Shown piece by piece: positions 18,235 to 31,179 of a stretch of DNA of 64,000 bases. Positions within the stretch are counted from its first letter, which is position 1. Each line of letters opens with the position of its first letter. The position numbers and the translations under genes were made by a program. The DNA is taken from NCBI GenBank assembly GCA_027682925.1, contig JAQCYU010000002.1:62001-126000 (forward strand), read 5' to 3'. This DNA is from Coriobacteriaceae bacterium AF45-21. GTDB taxonomy: Bacteria > Actinomycetota > Coriobacteriia > Coriobacteriales > Coriobacteriaceae. A model generated the notes under the pieces. The model saw nothing but the letters and a program-made list of their open reading frames with translations, did not search any database and was not told the origin of the DNA.

Positions 18235-20022
18235 ATGAGCCAGACCCGTCCCATCGATGAGCATTCCATGCACACCCGTACCTGCGGCGAGCTTCGCTTC
18301 GAGAACGTGGGCGAAGAGGTCACCCTCACCGGTTGGGTGAGCCGTCGCCGCGACCACGGCGGCCTTATCTTCTGCGACCTTCGCGACCGCGAGGGCATCA
18401 CGCAGCTCACCTTCGACCCCGAGCACTCCGACGGCGATGCCTTTAAGATCGCCGAGACCATGCGTCCCGAGTGGCCCATCAAGATTCACGGCGTCGTGCG
18501 CGCCCGTGGCGAGGAGACCACCAACACCAAGCTCGCGACCGGCGAGATCGAGGTCCTGACCGACCACGCCGAGGTGCTTAACACGTCCGTCACCCCGCCT
18601 TTCCAGATCGAGGACGGCATCGAGACCAGCGAGGACACCCGCCTGCGCTATCGCTATCTGGACCTTCGTCGTCCCGAGATGATGGCCAACCTCAAGCTGC
18701 GCTCCGACTTTACCTTTGCCATTCGCGAGGCGCTGCACAACCGTGAGTTCATGGAGGTCGAGACGCCCTCCCTGTTCAAGTCTACGCCCGAGGGCGCCCG
18801 CGACTTCATCGTCCCCAGCCGCATCCAGCCGGGCAACTTCTACGCCCTGCCGCAGTCCCCGCAGCTCCTGAAGCAGCTGCTTATGGTCGGTGGCGTCGAG
18901 CGCTACTACCAGGTTGCCAAGTGCTTCCGCGACGAGGACTTGCGTGCCGACCGTCAGCCCGAGTTCACCCAGGTCGATATCGAGATGTCCTTCGTGGACC
19001 AGAATGACGTCATGAGCGCGCTCGAAGAGGTCCTGGCCGATGCCTTCGGCCGCATGGGTGTCGAGATGCCCACGCCGCTGCGTCGCATGGACTACTGGGA
19101 GGCCATGGACACCTATGGCTCCGACAAGCCCGATACCCGTTATGGCATGCACTTGGTCGACCTGACCGACATCTTCGCCAACTCCAAGTTCAAGGTCTTT
19201 GCGACTGCCGCAAACGAGGAGGGCTCTGTCGTCAAGGCTATCAACGCCAAGGGCGCCGGTGCCTGGGCACGTGCCAAGATCGATAAGCTCGCCGGCGTGG
19301 CCTCCACGTTTGGCGCCAAGGGCCTGGCCTGGATCGCCTTCCGCGAGGACGGCTCCATCAACAGCCCCATCGTCAAGTTCTTCTCGGACGAGGAGATGGC
19401 CGCTCTGCGCGAGCGCATGGACGTCGAGCCCGGCGACCTTGTGATGTTCGCCGCCGGCCCGCGCCTGCTCTCCGACGAGATCCTGGGCGGCATGCGTTCC
19501 CACATGGCCAACGCGCTCGAGATCAAGCGCGAGGGCCACGACTTCCTGTGGGTCGTCAACTTCCCGCTGTTCCACTGGGATGAGGACCGCAAGGCCTACG
19601 CTGCCGAGCACCAGCCCTTCACCCTGCCGACCGAGACCGACATCGCCAAGATCGAGGCCGACCCGCTGGCAGCCGGTTCGTGCACCTACGACTTTGTCAT
19701 GGACGGCTTTGAGGCCGGCGGCGGCGGTATGCGTATCCACAACGCCGAGATGCAGATGTCCATGCTCAAGCTCCTGGGCTTTACCGAGGAGCGTGCCGAG
19801 TCTCAGTTTGGCTTCCTCATGGAGGCGCTCAAGTTTGGTGCGCCCCCGATGGGCGGTTTTGCTCTGGGCCTGGACCGCGTGTGCATGCTGCTCACCGGTT
19901 CCGACTCCATCCGCGACGTCATGGCGTTCCCCAAGACGGCCAGCGGCTCCGACCTCATGTCGGGCGCCCCGAGTGCCGTTTCCGGCGCCCAGCTCAAGGA
20001 CGTCAGCCTGCGCTTGATGTAG
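18235..20022 (+). CDS. aspS: Aspartate--tRNA ligase
   Basis: A class IIb synthetase of 595 residues. The order is bacterial: N-terminal OB-fold anticodon domain (LTGWVSRRRDHGGLIFCDLRD), motif 1 (YRYLDLRR, FMEVETPSLFKSTPEGARDF), motif 2 (YYQVAKCFRDEDLRADRQ), the GAD insertion (about 290-410) and motif 3 (FALGLDRVCMLL). AAAGGAGG precedes ATG 18235. The gene is intact, unlike many neighbours. Confidence 0.96.
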   Translation: MSQTRPIDEHSMHTRTCGELRFENVGEEVTLTGWVSRRRDHGGLIFCDLRDREGITQLTFDPEHSDGDAFKIAETMRPEWPIKIHGVVRARGEETTNTKLATGEIEVLTDHAEVLNTSVTPPFQIEDGIETSEDTRLRYRYLDLRRPEMMANLKLRSDFTFAIREALHNREFMEVETPSLFKSTPEGARDFIVPSRIQPGNFYALPQSPQLLKQLLMVGGVERYYQVAKCFRDEDLRADRQPEFTQVDIEMSFVDQNDVMSALEEVLADAFGRMGVEMPTPLRRMDYWEAMDTYGSDKPDTRYGMHLVDLTDIFANSKFKVFATAANEEGSVVKAINAKGAGAWARAKIDKLAGVASTFGAKGLAWIAFREDGSINSPIVKFFSDEEMAALRERMDVEPGDLVMFAAGPRLLSDEILGGMRSHMANALEIKREGHDFLWVVNFPLFHWDEDRKAYAAEHQPFTLPTETDIAKIEADPLAAGSCTYDFVMDGFEAGGGGMRIHNAEMQMSMLKLLGFTEERAESQFGFLMEALKFGAPPMGGFALGLDRVCMLLTGSDSIRDVMAFPKTASGSDLMSGAPSAVSGAQLKDVSLRLM

Positions 20023-20046
20023 GCGAGCGGCCACAAATTGCTTGCA

Positions 20047-20080
20047 ACGAGGGAAGGACGCGTGCCTTCCCTCGTTTTTT
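20047..20080 (+). terminator. Terminator after aspS
   Basis: A perfect 11-bp stem (ACGAGGGAAGG with CCTTCCCTCGT), 7-nt loop and a run of six T. Confidence 0.9.
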
Positions 20081-20121
20081 ATACGCCGAGATTGTGAGGG
20101 CATGGGGTGACCGGACGTCGC

Positions 20122-20319
20122 GGAAACTGCGACCCGGAATCTGTGTCCAGAACGGGTCGCGCTTTCCCAAAGGGAATCCTCTGGGAAAGCGCGACCCAGA
20201 ATCGGCAAATAATGGGGCACAGTTTCCGGTTGAGCGGTCTAACGGAAACTGTGCCCCAGAATGAGCACTCAAAACGGGGCAGGCTTTCCGCAACAACTGT
20301 CTGGCGGGAAGCCCGTCCC
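20122..20319. repeat. Array of three similar hairpins plus a half unit
   Basis: The 338-bp gap between aspS and the LacI gene holds three tandem hairpins. Hairpin A (20154-20168 with 20183-20197) and hairpin B (20214-20228 with 20243-20257) each have a perfect 15-bp stem and a 14-nt loop of unrelated sequence. Hairpin C (20276-20291 with 20304-20319) has 16 pairs with two wobbles and one mismatch. A and B, and a lone right arm at 20122-20135, are followed by a GAAT-type linker. The lone arm can also pair with the left arm of A. There is no T-run after A or B. Confidence 0.75.
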
Positions 20320-20360
20320 AGTTTCTTATAGCGAGTCTCTCTGGATTAGCTGCATGTGCA

Positions 20361-21341
20361 TCACGGAGGTGGTGGCTCGGCGCCCTTGATCATGTCGAGC
20401 GCAATGTTGGCGGCCATGTGGCCTTCTTCGCGCAGGGGCTGGCGGACGGTCGTGAGCGCGGGGACGCAGCGCGCCGCAATCTCGTGATCGTCGAAGCCGA
20501 CGACGGAAACGTCCGCCGGAACAGATAGGCCTGCCTCGTTGAGTGCGGTGATGACGCCAGCCGCGATACGGTCCGATCCGCAGAGCACGCCATCGAAAGC
20601 AATCTCGCGCGCGAGGATCTGGTGCATGGCCTGATAGCCGTCTCCGCTGTTCCAGCCGGTATAGATAACGTTTGCGCCTGGGAGGTCTTCGCCCAGGACG
20701 GTGCGGTAGCCGCGCAGGCGGTCGACAACAGCGGGGTTGTCTTGCGGTCCCAACACGGCGACGATATCTTTGCGCCCGCGCTCTTTCATAGCGAGCGCTG
20801 CAAAGCGTCCGCCCTCTTCGTCGTCAGAGTAGACTGTCGAGAACACGTCGCGATAGGGGTGGCCCTCGAGCTGGCCGCACAACACGGTGGGTACGCCCAG
20901 CTCGCGCAGCACCTCGAGCAGCTCGCTGCCCTTGTAGGGGGAGACGTCGATCACGGCGTCGAACGAGCGGCGCTCAAAGTGCTCGCGTGCGCGGTTGCGC
21001 TCATGCGTAGAAGACGCCTGCAAGATAACGGGCAGATGGGACGACTCCGACAGTTCCTCGGTAATGCCGCTCAAAAACTCGCTATAGGTGGGGTCGCTGA
21101 AGAGTTCACTCAGGGGCTCGGTCACGAGCACGGCGATGATTTCCGTGCGCCCGACAGCGAGCGCTCGGCCACGAGCGTTGGGGACAAAATTGACTTTCTT
21201 GGCCGCCGCACGGACGCGCTTTTTGGTTTCCTCGCTAATGCGGGGCGAATCGTTGAGGGCGCGCGATGCCGTGGAGCGCGACACGCCGGCAGCTGCGGCA
21301 ACCTCGGCAAGCGTAGGTGCGGTGCGAACTGGTTGGGTCAT
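20361..21341 (-). CDS. LacI-family repressor, probable regulator of ebgAC
   Basis: A 326-residue LacI/GalR regulator: helix-turn-helix TLAEVAAAAGVSRSTASRALND at the N-terminus, hinge near residue 55, then a periplasmic-binding-type sugar domain ending with a variable proline-rich tail. The ATG at 21341 has AGGAG upstream. It diverges from ebgA, and the gap between them holds three copies of the palindrome CAACCGGTTG, a typical LacI operator, so it most likely represses ebgAC and itself in response to a galactoside. Confidence 0.85.
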   Translation of the reverse strand: MTQPVRTAPTLAEVAAAAGVSRSTASRALNDSPRISEETKKRVRAAAKKVNFVPNARGRALAVGRTEIIAVLVTEPLSELFSDPTYSEFLSGITEELSESSHLPVILQASSTHERNRAREHFERRSFDAVIDVSPYKGSELLEVLRELGVPTVLCGQLEGHPYRDVFSTVYSDDEEGGRFAALAMKERGRKDIVAVLGPQDNPAVVDRLRGYRTVLGEDLPGANVIYTGWNSGDGYQAMHQILAREIAFDGVLCGSDRIAAGVITALNEAGLSVPADVSVVGFDDHEIAARCVPALTTVRQPLREEGHMAANIALDMIKGAEPPPP

Positions 21342-21585
21342 GGCGTCTCCTGGAAAATGCGGTCGATGTTGTCACTGATACGGGCTGGTGCGGATACAGC
21401 TTACTATAGTGCACCTGAACAGCGTTCATGATATCCGGTGACAGGTGTCGTTTTGCAACCAAGCCGCAATCGAATACGTCTCGTGTGGGTGAGATATCAG
21501 CGGGCGTGGCGGTTGCCTACGAGCTTAAGAATGATGTTTTGCGCTGAGTTTCGATACTCAGGGTGACATAAGTGAGGCGGTTGTA

Positions 21586-21682
21586 CAACCGGTTGCACCG
21601 TTAATCCGGCAGAATCGACCGTTCAGCGGACAACCGGTTGCACAGGGTTTTGCATCGCCCGTAAGATAAGGACAACCGGTTG
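21586..21682. promoter_or_regulatory. Three CAACCGGTTG operators before ebgA
   Basis: Perfect palindromes at 21586-21595, 21631-21640 and 21673-21682, all within ACAACCGGTTGCA. Their 45- and 42-bp spacing is close to four helical turns, which would suit looping by a tetrameric LacI protein. The rest of the 376-bp gap shows no gene. Confidence 0.7.
21598..21625 (+). promoter_or_regulatory. 28-bp shared promoter motif, copy a
   Basis: This stretch, ending in CGACCGTTCA, aligns without gaps to 32574-32601 and 37521-37548. It lies between the first two ebg operators. Its role is unknown. Confidence 0.4.
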
Positions 21683-21702
21683 CACAAGAATCACTACGAT
21701 GA

Positions 21703-24725
<3,023 letters not shown>

Positions 24726-24728
24726 GTC

Positions 24729-25184
24729 ATGCATATCTTTAACTCGCGTGCCGATTTCGACGCCCAGATGAAGTCCGTCAAGAAGTGGATGCGTACCGGT
24801 CAGGCACTCGACGGCGTTTCTGAACTGCAGCACGATGTGGCGTACTCTATCGGCGACTCGCTGGTGTATTGGTGGGTGAACGCCCACGAGGCGGCTACTG
24901 CCGATCTGGTCGGTCACCGTCGCTACCATGCCGTGCTCGCCCCGCTCGACGGCAATCTGACCGTTGAGGTGGCTTCCAAGGCCGATCTTACCTGTACGCG
25001 CGCCTACAGCGATATCGATGATCGCGAGCGCTTTGAGGGTACGGGGGAGACCGTGACGATTCCCACCGGCGGCGTTGCCGTCGTCGAAATTGACGAGGCC
25101 TACCGTGTCGTGGCCGATGCCGCGGATCCCCGCGTCGTGGTACTGCACGTGACAGTCGAAGGTTATTCCTTCCCCAACAAGTAG
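24729..25184 (+). CDS. ebgC: EbgC-like beta-galactosidase small subunit (YhcH/YjgK/YiaL family)
   Basis: A 151-residue cupin-like protein. The VAYSIGDSLVYWW, GHRRYHAVL and EIDEAYRVV stretches match EbgC of Escherichia coli, which is needed for full activity of EbgA. AAGGAGG lies in the end of ebgA and the start is 3 bp after its stop, so the two are translationally linked. The family also includes sugar mutarotase-like proteins, but the context settles the call. Confidence 0.88.
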   Translation: MHIFNSRADFDAQMKSVKKWMRTGQALDGVSELQHDVAYSIGDSLVYWWVNAHEAATADLVGHRRYHAVLAPLDGNLTVEVASKADLTCTRAYSDIDDRERFEGTGETVTIPTGGVAVVEIDEAYRVVADAADPRVVVLHVTVEGYSFPNK

Positions 25185-25325
25185 TATTCGTCCGCCTGGA
25201 CGTTTGCTTCGCGCCGTTAAGGGGGATGGATTTGTTGACTCCCTTTTCCCCATTCCCCTTAGCAGGTGCGCCGTCCGTGTTTGCACTTGCAGCTCGGACG
25301 GTTTTAGATGACATTTAACAGATGA

Positions 25326-26801
<1,476 letters not shown>

Positions 26802-26848
26802 CGGCTAGGATTAATCTACGGCTGTGGAATAAATCGATTCCCTTTCCT

Positions 26849-26878
26849 AAGGAGGGGCCTTACGAGGCCCCTCCTTTT
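26849..26878 (+). terminator. Terminator after the APC permease
   Basis: A perfect 11-bp stem (AAGGAGGGGCC with GGCCCCTCCTT), 6-nt loop and a T-run. Confidence 0.9.
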
Positions 26879-26902
26879 GTGTTTTGGGGCATGGTCTTGG
26901 CT

Positions 26903-27128
26903 CCCGTGGTCAAAAAATGCCAAATATGAGTACTGTTGCAAAAGAAGTGCCATATTTTTCGGCCTGCTCTGAGCGAAAATGGGCTCAAAATCGATTTATC
27001 TAACTCCCTTTAAAGGGCGTTTGACGGCTTTCAACCTCTTCGAATCGCTCAAGCTAGGCAATTTGCTCTCGATTTTGCTGCTACTAAATTTGTAACAGTA
27101 CTCATATTTGCCACTTTTTGACCACGGG
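26903..27128. mobile_element. MITE-like element with 41-bp terminal inverted repeats
   Basis: A 226-bp AT-rich block begins with CCCGTGGTCAAAAAATGCC and ends with its near-complement; 38 of 41 positions of the two ends pair (26903-26943 and 27088-27128). The interior has no open frame of note. Size, long terminal repeats and lack of coding capacity fit a non-autonomous transposable element. No clear target duplication was found. It accounts for most of the 420-bp gap before the HPr gene. Confidence 0.65.
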
Positions 27129-27222
27129 GTATCCGGAGGGGCCCTCGATAAGCATCTAACGCTACAATAACTACCACGTGGCTGGGTTTGCCGGCCGAAT
27201 GTGCGACGTCGTGGGAGGGGAC

Positions 27223-27471
27223 ATGGTCGAGTTTACAAAGACGATTAAAGATCCGTTGGGATTGCATGCCCGCCCGGTTGCGCTGCTCTATGACATTATT
27301 GCCAAGCATCGTAGCAACGTATCGGTCAGCATCGGCGATCGCCATACCGACGGCCGCGATGTGATGGGACTCATGGCTCTCTACGGCGAATGTGGCGAAG
27401 ACATCGTGTTCCGCGTTTCGGGCGTGGATGAGGCCTCCTGCGTCACATCGATCAGAAACCTCTCGCTCTAA
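27223..27471 (+). CDS. HPr-family phosphocarrier protein
   Basis: An 82-residue HPr, which passes phosphate from enzyme I to sugar-specific PTS proteins. The active-site His is at residue 15 in DPLGLHARPVALL. Residue 46, a regulatory Ser in Gram-positive HPr, is Asp here (GRDVMGLMAL). ATG 27223 follows GGGAGGGG; the frame upstream to 27178 lacks a site. It stands alone, with no enzyme I nearby, so it may be a regulatory or alternative HPr rather than the general one. Confidence 0.85.
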   Translation: MVEFTKTIKDPLGLHARPVALLYDIIAKHRSNVSVSIGDRHTDGRDVMGLMALYGECGEDIVFRVSGVDEASCVTSIRNLSL

Positions 27472-27486
27472 CCTCAACAATGTGAC

Positions 27487-27504
27487 AAGGGGACAGGCCC
27501 CTTT
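27487..27504 (+). terminator. Short hairpin after the HPr gene
   Basis: AAGGGG and CCCCTT pair around ACAGG just past the stop codon, followed by TGTTG. A stronger terminator follows at 27527. Confidence 0.4.
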
Positions 27505-27526
27505 GTTGCATAAATTGGTATGACAA

Positions 27527-27563
27527 GGCACCGCAAGAGATGGTCTTTGCGGTGCCTCTTTTG
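27527..27563 (+). terminator. Terminator after the HPr gene
   Basis: A 12-bp stem (GGCACCGCAAGA with TCTTTGCGGTGCC, one bulge), short loop and TCTTTTGTTT. Confidence 0.8.
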
Positions 27564-27610
27564 TTTCGTATAGGAAACTTTTTCGAAAACTGAATGAGGA
27601 CCCTTTCCAA

Positions 27611-27662
27611 AAAGTTAACCACGTGTTAGTTTACTAAAGCGAACATAGACGTGGCTAACTTT
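27611..27662. promoter_or_regulatory. Inverted repeat before the feo genes
   Basis: Arms AAAGTTAACCACGT and ACGTGGCTAACTTT pair over 13 of 14 positions around 24 nt that include TTAGTTTACTAAA. Position just upstream of the first feoA suggests an iron-responsive operator (DtxR- or Fur-type), an inference from context only. Confidence 0.45.
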
Positions 27663-27706
27663 AACCGCGCCGATGTTGAGGACGAACTGACGTAAGGAGC
27701 TCACTC

Positions 27707-27949
27707 ATGTCTTGCGGACCGCAGATGCCGGCTATGCCGCTTTCGATGGTAAAGGCGGGCGAAACCGTGCGCGTGTCTCGTGTAAAGGGTAATGAGGACA
27801 TGAAGCACCACCTCAAGGACCTCGGCTTTGTCGAGGGTAGCGAGATCCACGTGGTGAGCTCGAGTGGCGCCAACATCATCGTCACGGTGCTGGGCGCACG
27901 CTTTGGCATCGATTCCAAGGTCGCCATGCATATCATGACCGTCGGTTAG
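27707..27949 (+). CDS. feoA: FeoA-domain protein 1
   Basis: An 80-residue SH3-like FeoA protein, a cytoplasmic partner that helps FeoB in ferrous iron uptake. It begins with a short Cys-Gly-Pro tail and shows MKHHLKDLGFVEGSEIHVVSSSG, close to the FeoA core; a second FeoA follows 39 bp later. TAAGGAG precedes the ATG. The role of having two FeoA proteins is not settled; they may form a mixed complex. Confidence 0.88.
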   Translation: MSCGPQMPAMPLSMVKAGETVRVSRVKGNEDMKHHLKDLGFVEGSEIHVVSSSGANIIVTVLGARFGIDSKVAMHIMTVG

Positions 27950-27988
27950 TCTGCAGCATTCTGTAAAAACTGAAAGGGGGACAAGTAA

Positions 27989-28210
27989 ATGAAGACGTTG
28001 GGTGACGTTAAGGTGGGCGAGAGCTCTACCATCGTCAAGCTTCACGGTGAGGGCGCGCTGCGCCGCCACCTCATGGACCTGGGGCTCATCAAGGGCACTT
28101 CGTTCAAGGTCGTAAAGGTTGCACCGCTCGGTGATCCGGTCGAGATCAACGTGCGCGGCTACGAGCTTTCCATCCGCAAGGAGGAGGCTGCCGTCGTCGA
28201 GGTCCAGTAA
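27989..28210 (+). CDS. feoA: FeoA-domain protein 2
   Basis: A 73-residue FeoA protein with RRHLMDLGLIKGTSFKVVKVAPLGDPVEINVRGYELSIRKEEA split across its SH3-like core; the end of that core (RGYELSIRKEEA) is the classic FeoA finish. AAAGGGGG precedes the ATG. It lies between the first feoA and feoB in the same direction. Confidence 0.9.
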   Translation: MKTLGDVKVGESSTIVKLHGEGALRRHLMDLGLIKGTSFKVVKVAPLGDPVEINVRGYELSIRKEEAAVVEVQ

Positions 28211-28238
28211 GGGCCGACGGCGAATATTTCTGCAGATA

Positions 28239-28258
28239 AAGTTAGGATTTTCTAACTT
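28239..28258. promoter_or_regulatory. AAGTTAG-N6-CTAACTT palindrome before feoB
   Basis: Perfect 7-bp arms around GATTTT, 75 bp before the feoB start. It resembles the repeat before feoA in its GTTAG halves and may be a second iron-regulator site. Confidence 0.45.
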
Positions 28259-28333
28259 AAACTTGCAACGTTGAAGCACATTATCCAGCCCGCGCGGAGA
28301 AAGCAGCGCAGGCACACAAGGAAGAAGGATTGA

Positions 28334-30661
28334 ATGGCGGATTCTCAGATCCATGTCGCGCTGGCGGGTAACCCCAACTGCGGCAAGACCACGCTTTTCA
28401 ACCTGATCACCGGCGCCAACGGCTACGTTGGCAACTGGCCCGGTGTCACGGTTGAGAAAAAGGAAGCCAAGCTCCTGAGCGACAAGAACGTTACCATCAC
28501 GGACCTCCCCGGCATCTACTCGCTTTCCCCCTATAGCCCCGAGGAGCAGTGCTCGCGCGATTACCTCATGAGCGGCGAGCCCGATGTCGTCGTCCAGGTG
28601 GTCGACGCCACCAACCTCGAGCGCAACCTGTACCTAGCGCTTCAGGTTATCGAGACCGGCCTGCCCGTGGTCGTCGCCCTCAACATGGCCGACTTGGTCG
28701 AGAAGAACGGCGACAAGATCGACACGGACAAGCTCTCCAAGAAGCTCGGCTGCCCGGTCATGATGATCTCGGCCCTTAAGAACAAGGGCATCAACGAGCT
28801 GTTCGAGCAGGTCAAGAAGTCCGCTGCTTCCAAGGGCCAGGTGCCGGAGCACAAGTTCGATTCCTCCATCGAGGACGTTCTGGACCACATCGAGAACAAC
28901 CTGCCGGCGAGCGTTCCCGCCAACAAGCGTCGCTACTACGCTGTCAAGCTGTTTGAGCGCGACGCGGACGCCTGCAAGCTCATCAACCTCACCAAGGAGA
29001 AGGCCGCTCGCGTCGAGCAGCTGGTCGCCCAGTGCGAGCAGGATTGCGACGACGACGCCGAGTCCATCATCACCGGCGAGCGCTATGGCGTGATTGCCCA
29101 CGTTATCGACGAGTGCATGACCAAGGCTCCTGCCAAGATGAGCACCTCCGAGAAGATCGACCGCGTGGTTACCAACCGTATCCTGGGCCTGCCGATCTTT
29201 GTGGTCATCATGTTCTGCGTGTACTACATCGCCGTTTCCACCCTGGGCGGCACGGTGACCGACTTCACCAACGACCAGCTCTTCGGCACCGACGGCTGGT
29301 ACGTGCTCGGTCAGGGTCGCGACGCCTATGACGCAGCTGTTGAGGCTGCGGGCGACAACGCCGACTCGGTCGACCCAGCACAGTACGGCCCCTATGTCCC
29401 GGGTATCACCACCGCGGTGCATGACGCTCTCGTGGCGGGCGGTACCGAGGACGGTGGCCTCGTCGATTCGCTGGTCTGCGACGGCATCGTGGCTGGCATC
29501 GGCGCCATCATGGGCTTCGTCCCGCAGATGTTCCTGCTCTTTGTGATGCTGTCTTTCTTGGAGGACTGCGGTTACATGGCCCGCGTCGCCTTCATCATGG
29601 ACCGCGTGTTCCGCCGCTTTGGCCTGTCCGGTAAGTCCTTTATCCCCATGCTCGTGTCCTCGGGCTGCGGCGTCCCCGGCGTCATGGCTACCAAGACCAT
29701 CGAGAACGAGAAGGACCGCCGCATGACGGTCATGACCACCACGTTCATCCCTTGCGGCGCCAAGCTGCCGATCATCGCCCTTCTTATGGGTTCCATCATT
29801 GGCGACTCTTCTACCACCGCTGCGTGGATCAGCCCGCTCTTCTACTTCCTGGGCGTCTTTGCCGTCATTGCCTCGGGCCTCATGCTCAAGAAGACCAAGC
29901 TCTTCGCCGGCCGCCCGACGCCGTTTGTTATGGAGCTTCCTGCCTACCACTTCCCGGCGATCCGCTCTTGGGCGCTGCACGTGTGGGAGCGCTGCTTCGC
30001 CTTTATCAAGAAGGCCGGCACGGTCATCTTTGCGTCCACCGTCGTCGTTTGGTTCCTCTCCAACTTTGGTAGCTACAACGGCGCCTTTGGCTACCTGCCT
30101 TCCATGGAGGGCATCCCCGAGGAGTTCATGGATTACTCCGTGCTTGCCATGTTCGGCAACCTGGTCGCTTGGATCTTCGCCCCGCTCGGCTTTAGCACCT
30201 GGCAGGCCACCGCACTGACCGTCTCGGGTCTCGTTGCCAAGGAGAACGTTGTCGCCACCGCCGGCTCGCTGCTGTCCGTTGCCGACGCCGGCGAGACCGA
30301 CCCGAGCCTGTGGACCGCGTTTGCGGCTATGTTCCCGACCATGGGCGCTTGCGTCGCCTTTGGTGCCTTCAACCTGCTGTGCGCTCCGTGCTTTGCCGCT
30401 ATCGGCACCATCCGTAACCAGATGAACTCCGGTAAGTGGACCGCGATTGCCATCGGCTACGAGTGTGCCTTTGCTTGGGTCATCGGCCTGTTCATCAACC
30501 AGTTCTATAACCTGCTTGTTCTTGGGCAGTTTGGTATCTGGACGGTTGTGGCCATCGTGCTGCTGGCTGCGATGCTCTTCCAGATCTTCCGTCCCATGCC
30601 CAAGCATGCATGGACCGACGAGGACGAGACCAACACCGCTTCTGCCACGGTTTCCGCCTAA
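28334..30661 (+). CDS. feoB: Ferrous iron transporter FeoB
   Basis: A 775-residue iron(II) transporter of the inner membrane. The N-terminal G domain has G1 GNPNCGKTTLFN, G3 DLPGIYSL and G4 NMAD, followed by the helical inhibitor domain (about 170-270). The membrane part shows two Gate domains, with GCGVPGVMATKT in the first; there is an insertion of about 60 residues after the first helix (about 320-380). GAAGG lies before the ATG. The upstream palindrome and the two feoA genes mark it as an iron-controlled unit. Confidence 0.95.
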   Translation: MADSQIHVALAGNPNCGKTTLFNLITGANGYVGNWPGVTVEKKEAKLLSDKNVTITDLPGIYSLSPYSPEEQCSRDYLMSGEPDVVVQVVDATNLERNLYLALQVIETGLPVVVALNMADLVEKNGDKIDTDKLSKKLGCPVMMISALKNKGINELFEQVKKSAASKGQVPEHKFDSSIEDVLDHIENNLPASVPANKRRYYAVKLFERDADACKLINLTKEKAARVEQLVAQCEQDCDDDAESIITGERYGVIAHVIDECMTKAPAKMSTSEKIDRVVTNRILGLPIFVVIMFCVYYIAVSTLGGTVTDFTNDQLFGTDGWYVLGQGRDAYDAAVEAAGDNADSVDPAQYGPYVPGITTAVHDALVAGGTEDGGLVDSLVCDGIVAGIGAIMGFVPQMFLLFVMLSFLEDCGYMARVAFIMDRVFRRFGLSGKSFIPMLVSSGCGVPGVMATKTIENEKDRRMTVMTTTFIPCGAKLPIIALLMGSIIGDSSTTAAWISPLFYFLGVFAVIASGLMLKKTKLFAGRPTPFVMELPAYHFPAIRSWALHVWERCFAFIKKAGTVIFASTVVVWFLSNFGSYNGAFGYLPSMEGIPEEFMDYSVLAMFGNLVAWIFAPLGFSTWQATALTVSGLVAKENVVATAGSLLSVADAGETDPSLWTAFAAMFPTMGACVAFGAFNLLCAPCFAAIGTIRNQMNSGKWTAIAIGYECAFAWVIGLFINQFYNLLVLGQFGIWTVVAIVLLAAMLFQIFRPMPKHAWTDEDETNTASATVSA

Positions 30662-30690
30662 GTCCGAATAAGGATTAGCCCCTTTTCACG

Positions 30691-30723
30691 AGCCCGGGTG
30701 TCCCAGCGACACTCGGGCTTTTT
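30691..30723 (+). terminator. Terminator after feoB
   Basis: A 12-bp stem (AGCCCGGGTGTC with GACACTCGGGCT, one wobble), 5-nt loop and TTTTT. Confidence 0.85.
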
Positions 30724-30836
30724 GGTGAGGGAGATGTGGCGTTTCCGCAGATAAAACCGACCAAAATAAACCTGCCCCTTTTTGGTAGGTGGAGAATGGG
30801 GTAAAGTAAGTGATGGTTAACTAGAGGAGGCTTGCT

Positions 30837-31037
30837 ATGGCACCTATCGATATTGTTGTACTGGCTGTTATCGGCATTGCGTTTGTCGCCGTGTGCGTGC
30901 GCATTTATCGTAAGGGCACTTGCGCCGACTGCGCTCAAGGTGGCGTTTGCACAGGACATTGCTCCAACAAAAAGACCTGCGCCGCACTTAAGGGCGTAGA
31001 CAAAATCGCCGAAGACTTGGGCCGCGGTATCAAGTAA
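30837..31037 (+). CDS. FeoB-associated Cys-rich membrane protein
   Basis: A 66-residue protein with one N-terminal membrane helix (about residues 5-23) and then six Cys in CADC, CTGHC and CAAL contexts. This layout and its place after feoB match the small Cys-rich partners of Feo systems, thought to bind iron or support FeoB. GAGGAGG precedes the ATG. It follows the feoB terminator, so it may have its own promoter. Confidence 0.8.
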   Translation: MAPIDIVVLAVIGIAFVAVCVRIYRKGTCADCAQGGVCTGHCSNKKTCAALKGVDKIAEDLGRGIK

Positions 31038-31049
31038 GGTCCGTCATCC

Positions 31050-31083
31050 AAGCGCCCGCGAGCATCCGTTCGCGGGGCGCTTT
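31050..31083 (+). terminator. Terminator after the Feo-associated gene
   Basis: Arms AAGCGCCCGCGA and TCGCGGGGCGCTT pair around GCATCCGT with one bulge, followed by TTTG. Confidence 0.7.
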
Positions 31084-31179
31084 GCACATTTGGGGGAGAG
31101 CGCGGCGAGTTGAAGAGTGATTTTGGGGTATCGTTACCTGTACTGTTAATTGGCAACTTATCTATAACGGAGTAACCCC

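Noticed and set aside
17836-20220. A 794-codon minus-strand frame across aspS
   Set aside because: It is antisense to aspS, whose plus-strand product is complete and unmistakable.
20122-20319. CRISPR-like array
   Set aside because: The units are self-complementary hairpins, not identical repeats with unique spacers, and no cas gene is near.
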